Part shown: positions 56,933 through 64,000 of the stretch, piece after piece
Layout of the letters: every line of letters starts with the position of its first letter
Numbering within the stretch: the first letter of the stretch is position 1
Assembly: GCF_009905375.1 (NCBI RefSeq)
Contig: NC_133655.1
Coordinates: 165,267,053-165,331,052 of the forward strand
Origin: Apium graveolens
Lineage: Eukaryota; Streptophyta; Magnoliopsida; Apiales; Apiaceae
Length of the DNA stretch: 64,000 nt
Reading direction: 5' to 3'
Translations under genes and position numbers: made by a program
The notes under the pieces: generated by a model
Seen by the model: only the letters and a program-made list of their open reading frames with translations
The model's database searches: none
Told to the model about the DNA's origin: nothing

Positions 56933-58791
56933 ATGGCGAGAACACGGAGAACAATTGGAGCTCTGAAGGAAGGAACACCATCAGGGACAACTCAGGTGAT
57001 TTCGTCAACCGTGGAGGTTCCGCCCCATTCGACTTATGCATCTACTCAGGGGGATGCCCAGATAGGGGGAACTCAACCTCAGCCACAAGGGACAACTCCC
57101 TCGATTATTCAAGGTACGAATCCTCAAGTTCAACAAGTACATATACCTGTGAATTCTCGACCCGTCGGGTATGAATATTCAACTGTTGTTACTACTAACC
57201 CCCCTTATGAGATGCCCCTTCGCCCTGAGGTTGGAGGAAGCGGATATGCTGGGCGAGGTGAAGCACGAGGGCAGTCACCCCCTATATACGAGGTTTGGGT
57301 CCTATTCCTGAGGATCGGGAATTTTCTGGTCCTTATACTGAGAGAGACTCCGAATCTTCGGATGATGAAGTGGCCCCGAAAAGGAGGCGTCCTGGAAAAG
57401 AGCCAATGGCCGATGGAAGGCAACGCCCCCAAAGCACCCCAGGGGCAAATCCCCAAGAAGTGCAGGAAAGGATCAGGGCTCATGAGGCTGAAATCCAAAG
57501 GCTGAGGCGTGATTTGGAGGCTCACCAGGCCACCAGACCCCAGATACCTCCTAGGGGGAGAAATCCTCCTCCTGTCATAGACCTGGATGGTCCGGTAAGA
57601 AGAAGGGCTGTTGTCCCAAGAACTGATCCAAGCAATCTCCTTCCCCTTGGAGATCCTGATGATCCAACTCCACCCTTCACAGAAGAGATAATGAATGCCC
57701 ATATCTCAAGGAAATTCAAGATGCCCACTATCAAAGCCTATGATGGCACGGGAGACCCCGCTAATCATGTTAGGACATTCTCTAATGCACTGCTGCTGCA
57801 ACCCGTGAATGATGCTATAAAGTGTCGGGCCTTCCCTCAAACCCTGTTGGGTATGGCTCAAAGATGGTACAGTCGCCTGCCCCCAAATTCTATTGGATCA
57901 TTCAGAGAATTAAGTCAGGCTTTTATTAAGCAATTCATCAGTGGAAGAGTCCATGAGAAAAGTTCAGCATCTCTTATGAGTCTTGTGCAGGGAGCTAAGG
58001 AATCCTTGAGAGATTACCTGAATCGTTTTACAAAGGAGGCTTTAAAAGTCCCAGACCTTGATGATAAGATAGCCATGATAGCACTGCAACAAGGAACTAG
58101 GGATGAGTTTTTCAAGATGTCTTTGGCCAAACGACCCCCTGAGAGCATGTTGCAGCTCCAAGAGAGGGCAGGGAAGTATATCAAGGTTGAAGAAAGTATG
58201 AGGAATACCGTAGTAAGTAATGAGCCCACTGGAGGCAAGAAGCGGAAAGCTGATTTAGAATATATTGTAAAGGACAAATATCCTAGAACCGAACAAAACC
58301 CTGATTCAACCCCCAAGAAGGGAGGACCTGGGCAAAAGTTCACTGAATACGCTAAGCTGAATGCTCCCAGAAGTCAGATTTTGATGGAGATTGAGAAAGA
58401 CAGAGATATTCGCTGGCCTAAGCCCTTGAAGGCTGATCCCGCCAAGCTAGATAAGGGCAAGTATTGCAGGTTTCACAGAGATGTTGGCCATGACACCGAT
58501 GAGTGTAGGCAATTGAAAGATGAAATTGAGTTTTTGATTCGAAAAGGAAGATTGAACAAGTATACTGGAGATGGAGGGGACAGAAATAATAATGGAAGGA
58601 AGAACTTTGAAGATCGTAGGAGGGACCAAGACGATCAGGGGCGGAATCCCCAACCTAGAGGGCCGGTTATAAATGCAATTTTTGGAGGACCGCGACGCCC
58701 TCGAGGGCCAGTGATAAACACGATCTTTGGAGGTCCAACTGCTGCTGGATTGTCCAAAAATTCCAGAAAGGCATATACTAGGGAGGTTATG
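56933..58791 (+). pseudogene. gag: Element H gag, one frameshift, cut at its end
   Basis: ATG at 56933 opens MARTRRTIGALKEGT, a Pro/Gln/Thr-rich N-terminus. A frame change near 57270-57295 leads to the main frame, open to 58791. It has acidic and basic stretches, a likely coiled coil (VQERIRAHEAEIQRLRRDLEAHQ, in part), and the Retrotrans_gag region (KAYDGTGDPANHV, MAQRWYSRLPPNSI, FIKQFISGR, LRDYLNRFTKEAL). The Tat-type knuckle CRFHRDVGHDTDEC follows near 58470. GPVINAIFGG and GPVINTIFGG are a duplicated motif near 58660-58735. Only one frameshift makes this the best preserved gag. Coding ends where I begins. Confidence 0.9.
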
Positions 58792-61700
58792 TGTAACACC
58801 CCCAGATCCGGGGTCGGGGATCCGGGTCGTCACGGTCTTTCTTTCCACAATATCACTTCACTTAATTAATAATAATAACCTTATGCAGTGACCGCACACT
58901 AACATACACCACAACCCGTTATAGTCCCAGAGATGAAATTGAAATAAGTACAAGTCTTTGAATCCACCATTTAAAAGTTATTACAACCCAAAATGATTAC
59001 TTGATAAATTTACAGTTAATTGCCATTATCTGCCACAAGTTATAATTATACATAATTGATTCTCAAAAGTAGATGGTCTGATCTACAATAGATCTACCTC
59101 TGCAGCTATAGCAGCTACAACATCAACGGGAAGACGCGGGACGCTTCCCACGCGCTTGCGCTGGGTCTGCTGGAGTCTGGCCATCTTTCCTAACTGTTGT
59201 TGTGTGATGAAGAAATAAAGCAAGGGTGAGCAGCAAGCCCACCAAAATAATATGTATAATGATTTACAATATATGAGCCTACTCATAATACTCATGAAAG
59301 TCTTGGTCAAAAGAAATGAACCAAGTTTGATATCTTAATGCGATGAAGTCGCAAAATATTCAGTATATATACATATATACTTTTCAAAATATTGGAAGTC
59401 CTCTTCCATGCATAATATACACAAAGTCCCAGTGTATAACTGTATAAAAAAAATATCGTTGCAAGGTGATCTCATATATCTAACCTTGTCTCAACGTTTT
59501 TCGGAAAATCTTTGTCATTCATAAGACAATTATTAATTAGATATAAGTTTAAAAGATGAGGTTACCAAATACCCCAATATACTTATATCTTTCCCAATAC
59601 TACTTGAACTACCACCGTTCAAGTTATAATCAGTTTCAAAAGTTCATCACATAGATGAGACTACAAGACAAGATTTGAATAGATTCAATCTTTGAAATAT
59701 TATTGAATGAAAAAATTATGAGATACTTTATTTAGTCCCGATATATATATATCCACATATATATCTCTAAAACATTTCCTGGAACCTCTGTTATGTAAAG
59801 TATGAACAGAGTTTGAAACATCCAATGAATTTTGGAAAGGAAAAGAATTTTGGCATAAACCAGATATCTTGCTGATCAGGCAAAGATACCAATAAGTAAC
59901 CTTTTCTACTGTAGATGGATGAATTCCTCACCGGTCATCACCCTGGCCGCATTAGGACCTCGCGCTAGACCGTTACCCGGCCCCTCACGCGTTGATGGAC
60001 TGCCACCCAGCCACTTACACAATAATAGACCGTACCCCGGCCTGTCGCTTATGCCGACTCAATCAAATGGACTTACTTCCCGAACATTGGGCAAGTAATC
60101 AAATTGTTTTCTCAAAACAGCAACCTCGTTGCGAATATAAAATACACCACAGAGCCGGATTCCCCAGGTTTTGAGCGAGTATTTAAATCCCCTTAAAAGG
60201 AAGATCTTAAATATAAAAAAAAGAGTTTTGGGATCCACTCTGACTTTTAAAAATCATTTTGAAGACTCGAAAACACTTTAAAGAGTGTTTGGAGTAAAGC
60301 TGATTTAATGAAGTAAATCAGTCCCCAGAATATTTAGAAAATGACCGAATATTATTATTTAAATAATATTCCCATAAAGAATAGTCTTTATAAAAATAAT
60401 TGAAGTAGAAGTATTAAAATTTATACTTGAAACGAGTATTAAATAACCAAAGATATACTTATATGAAAGTATTATCTTTATTTGAATAATCGAAAATAAG
60501 TTTGATTATTTACACCTTATTCTTTAATAAAATAAAGAATATATCTCAGCAATTAATCGGAGTCATAGATCCTCAAATGAATATTCAAATAATATTCATT
60601 AAATAATATAAACTGAGTCATAAGTCCTTGAATGAATATTCAAATAATATTCATTAAATAAAATAAAGGAGTCATACATCCTCAAATGAATATCCAAGTA
60701 ATATTCAATAAATAATATAAAGGAGTCATAAGTCCTCGAATGAATATTCAAGATAATATTCATTAAATAAAATAAAGTTATCGAATAAACCTTATTCGAT
60801 TAATAGTTTTGAAAACTATAACCATATATTTATATAAATATATATATTATACTCGGGATCCTCGACTCCCGGTTTAGAAAATATTTCCACCTTTTGGGTC
60901 CCTATACTAAGGGTATATGCAAGTTACCGCTATCCTCTAGCATATGTATTATCAACTGAATCAACAGATATATAAGGAAAGAATATGAAACAGGCATGCA
61001 TATATACCATAACAGCATGCTCCAATATATCGCAAAATTTGCTAATAACAATCATGCACTATCACAAGATAATGCATATACATATATTTACATCACAACA
61101 ACAGTATAACGGGTAGAAAACTTGCCTGAGCGACTTGGGGTGATAAAAGGCTCGGGACGAGTCTGGTAACCTATAAACAACAAGTAAGTTGGAATTAAAC
61201 CAAAATCACTTGTAAATCTATAATTTAACTAACTTAGACTCTATCGCTTGTTTTGCGCTCACTGATTCGCTTAAGTCACTCGGGTACCCTCGGCTCCACC
61301 ATTTTTAATAATTTAACCTTTACGAGTTTTAAAGCGATTCCTTCGCGAGTGTCTTACCAACTGCCTAACACACTTACCATAAATGTTTCATACATTAATT
61401 AACCCTTTTTGGTCTTTAATCTATGTTTCAAAGTAAGGCGAGGGAAAAAGTTTCGTTCGCGAAACGCCGTTACTTGAAACGGTCGTTTCTCCTAAACCGT
61501 GCATCGGAATCGAACGAACTACATATCAAAACGAAGCTCGTAACATGAGCTATCTAAACATGGCAGTGGTCATAATCTAGCAGGGGGTTCTCGGGTCATA
61601 ATGCTATGCACAAAAACAGTCCAAAGAAAATCGGACGTTACGACGGCTATGTTTACGCGATTTCCCAATTTTAAACCATACAAAACCAACCACAAACCAA

Positions 61701-62922
61701 CCTCAAATCCAACATACAACCAACATCCATCCTTATCACATCATAACAACCCCAACCAATTCAATTTAATCATTCATACTTATGCCTAAACTTAACTTTA
61801 ATCATACTTAAGTTCCTTTAAATCAAAACCACAACAATTACCATTCCATTTCACTACCATTCCAAATCCCAAACTCTAAATCATAACAACAAACTACAAT
61901 ATCAACCCACTAATCAAAATCATCTTATAATATATAGGAATCTAGGGTTTGGAGATGGTATACCTTCCTTGAAGTGGTGGGTGGAGCTAGGAAGCCTTAA
62001 GAAGCTTTGAGAAGTCTTAAGAATGCTTGGATCTTCAAGAAAACAAGAAAAAGTTCAAGTTAAAAACTTGAAAACACTATTCATTGTCTTCTTCTTTGAT
62101 TAAATGAAGAAGATTGAGAAGGAATTAATGGCTTAAACTCATGATATAGTCCTAACTAAGCATGAAGATGATTAGGGAATTATCTTACCAATTTAGGAAG
62201 CTTGGATCTTGGATTTTGAATTTCTCTTGCCTTTTGAATAGTGAAAAGCCGTGAGCAATGAAGAACAAGGCCTTGGTTGCTTTTGATTTTTGATGAAAGT
62301 GATTTTACTTGGCTTGGTTGATTGGTTTTTGTGCTTGCTTTAGTCAATTACCTTCTTGCCCTTAGATTTGTGTGGTTACAAAGCCACCACACCTCCTTCC
62401 TTCCCATGTCATGCTTATGTCATCCTCATGATGTCATCCTCCCTTCCTTGTCCTCTTTCTATTGGTTGGATGACATCATTCCCACTAATCCCTTTGATTA
62501 ACTTCCTAATCGTTTGCCTAATGACCGCTGATCTGTTATACGGTTCGCTTAACTTTCGTTTTCGTTTATCGTTTGAGGGATCATACCCGGGATCTTATTA
62601 CTTAGGTTCCCTTAACCTTTCTCAATATATTGTATTCCTTTTATGATCCTCTCTTATAATCCTTTAATTTAAATCCTTTTTTTTTCCTGTTACCTTATAC
62701 TCAATTCTTTCCGTATCTATTGGATTTCCGGGAAAAATCAAAGTGTTCGGATTTGGATTCTGACGATCTTTACATACACTTATATCCCATATAAAGTACT
62801 AATAAAATCTCAGAATATCCATATCAGAACCCCTACATAGTGTGGCATGAAAAGTTTTCTCATTCAGCAAAAACACTATTCATAAGGGTTTCAAAAATTT
62901 CTCAAAAATTGGGGTTATTACA
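58792..62922 (-). repeat. Element I 3' LTR (minus strand)
   Basis: In plus coordinates it starts TGTAACACCCCCAG and ends GGTTATTACA. It holds degenerate GACCGTTACCCGGCC-like repeats (about 59970-60035), a four-unit 54-bp tandem array (60560-60777) and AT-rich stretches. No gene seen. The boundary is set by the TG/CA ends, the loss of H coding at the left and the polypurine tract at the right; the partner LTR is not visible. Confidence 0.8.
60560..60777. repeat. Four-unit tandem repeat of about 54 bp in the I LTR
   Basis: Units start at 60560, 60615, 60669 and 60723, each with GAGTCATA, TCCT, GAATGAATAT and AATATTCA blocks. The AATATT core makes each unit partly self-complementary. Confidence 0.92.
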
Positions 62923-62936
62923 GTCTCCCCTCCTTA
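62923..62936 (-). other. Polypurine tract of element I
   Basis: Minus-strand TAAGGAGGGGAGAC abuts the LTR start. Confidence 0.78.
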
Positions 62937-63690
62937 AAAGGATTCCGTCCCGGAATCAGATAGAAATAAATAGGGATACCTTCTTAGTATTGCACTTTCT
63001 AACTCTCAAGTCAATTTTCCCACATTGTGGTTCTACCATCAAACTCTGACTAGTTTGATAACCTTTCCCCTAAGCACTTGTCCCTTTTCGATCTATAACC
63101 CTTTCTGGTTGCTCCCTATAGGGTATGCCTGGTCGCATGCCTATGCGCTCATATGCCCCTAATTATCTGGCATCCGAATTACATTTTCTTAACATTGATA
63201 CGTGAAACACGTTACGACCTGCTACATGTTCGGGGTTAGGGCTAGCTCATATGCTAACTTCCCAAACGTCTTAATATATCCAAGGGTCCAACAAATTGTA
63301 GTCTTAGCTTTCCTTTCTTTCCGAACCTCATCAATCCTTTCCAAGGGATACCTATAACATTACTAGGTCCCCTATTTCATACTCTTTATCCTTTCGTGTC
63401 AAATCAAAATACTTATCATGTCCATCTTGGGCTACTACCAGCCGTCCTCTGATTAGATCTATCATATCCTTGGTCCTTTGGACTACTGCGGGTCCGAGCA
63501 TCTTGCGCTCTACAACTTCATCCTAACATAAGGGAGATCGACATTGTCTTCCCTCAAGGATCTCATAAGGCGATATCTCAATACTGACATATGATCTATT
63601 GTCATAAGAAAACTCAATCCGCGTTATGTGATCATTCAAATTTCTTTCAAGTCTATTGCACAGACTCTCATTATAGCTTCTAGATTTATA
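62937..63690 (-). pseudogene. pol: Element I pol end: integrase and chromodomain remnant
   Basis: Read leftwards, degraded segments match the Tekay integrase C-terminus: residues like SYDNRSYVSI (about 63615-63580), [49 protein letters not shown] (about 63350-63310) and VGPLDIL. Many stops and frame changes break it, and there is no long ORF. It was identified by order and spacing against G and C, which have the same blocks. Confidence 0.75.
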
Positions 63691-64000
63691 GCTTTTGCTT
63701 CTTAATACCCATTCTTTTCCAGTTCGTAATCGCTACTACCTTCCGTTCCTAATATTATACTGGTTATACTTTTGCTCGCTAGCGTTCTATAACCCTTTAT
63801 TAACCACGTCAACCTTAGTATCACGAATGTGTTTCCATTCCGAATACTACCACAACTTTACTACTCCTTTTTCAGCTGCTTCTATCTTTGGAAGCTTGAT
63901 CAATCATATAGAAGTAAAGGAATTTGTTGAGAGATCACTATGATCATGAACACTTGTTATATCGCATAGTTAGTACAGAAGGTGGCCAGCCTTTAGTACT
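63691..64000. other. Unassigned end of the window
   Basis: After the integrase remnant the expected catalytic-core sequence (the SDRDPRF to GQSER blocks) is not recognisable. The stretch is not clearly coding and could be further pol decay, a deletion joint or another insertion. Confidence 0.35.

Larger units (their letters stand above)
56329..58791 (+). mobile_element. Element H: Ty3/gypsy, Tat/Retand-like, cut by I
   Basis: A 569-bp LTR, a TGGCGCCGTCTGTGGG primer site and a Tat-type gag. Left flank GGTAC (56324-56328) is the candidate duplication. Element I cuts the gag end at 58791, so pol and the 3' LTR should lie beyond the window. Confidence 0.87.
58792..64000 (-). mobile_element. Element I: Ty3/gypsy, Tekay-like, minus strand, incomplete
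   Basis: A 4.1-kb LTR, polypurine tract and degraded integrase/chromodomain region on the minus strand. Left flank TTATG (58787-58791) is the candidate duplication. Right part is outside the window. Pol is more decayed than in G. Confidence 0.82.

Noticed and set aside
62356..62646. 96-codon ORF in the I LTR
   Set aside because: Low-complexity hydrophobic translation inside LTR; no start context or homologous motif.
1..64000. Endogenous pararetrovirus or other plant virus sequence
   Set aside because: Integrase, LTRs, polypurine tracts and target duplications all point to LTR retrotransposons; no movement or coat protein of a virus was seen.

Overview
This window looks like repeat-rich intergenic DNA of a flowering plant. 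It is AT-rich, and every coding trace I can recognise belongs to plant LTR retrotransposons: Ty1/copia of the SIRE type, and Ty3/gypsy of the Tekay/Del, Athila and Tat/Retand types. A eudicot with a large genome is likely and Apiaceae is possible, but I cannot fix the species. I see no host gene, rRNA, tRNA, CRISPR array or bacterial-style operon.

The layout is a nest of nine elements, A to I. A is a minus-strand SIRE-type copia seen in two pieces (1-1507 and 29423-33642). It is split by B (1508-29417), a plus-strand SIRE-type copia flanked by ACTGA duplications. B is split in its integrase-RT linker by C (6133-17953, Tekay-like gypsy, duplication AAGGA). B's 3' LTR is split by D (23958-29138, a non-coding LTR element, duplication ATAAT). 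To the right, A's gag-pol is cut by E (plus-strand Tekay-like, from 33643). E is split at its RT catalytic motif by F (39382-50311, Athila-like with an extra ORF, duplication ATGAC). E is split again in its integrase by G (minus-strand Tekay-like, from 51333). G is cut by H (Tat/Retand-like, from 56329), and H is cut by I (minus-strand Tekay-like, from 58792). The other ends of A, E, G, H and I lie outside the window.

Each intact element would supply Gag for the particle, an aspartic protease, reverse transcriptase/RNase H and integrase. The copia elements order these PR-IN-RT-RH and the gypsy elements PR-RT-RH-IN. The SIRE and Athila elements also carry an accessory ORF of unknown function after pol. 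Every copy here is broken by stops, frameshifts, deletions or insertions, so none looks autonomous. Approximate hand counts of LTR differences (B about 5%, C about 3%, D and F about 2%) agree with the nesting order.

Points that stand out: family-specific short motifs scattered through both SIRE elements; a parallel arrangement of stop codons and a splice-acceptor-like site just before protease in both SIRE elements; 16-bp GC-rich palindromes at about 20-bp spacing in F; hairpin-forming and 82-bp tandem repeats in D; and F's insertion exactly at E's RT active site.
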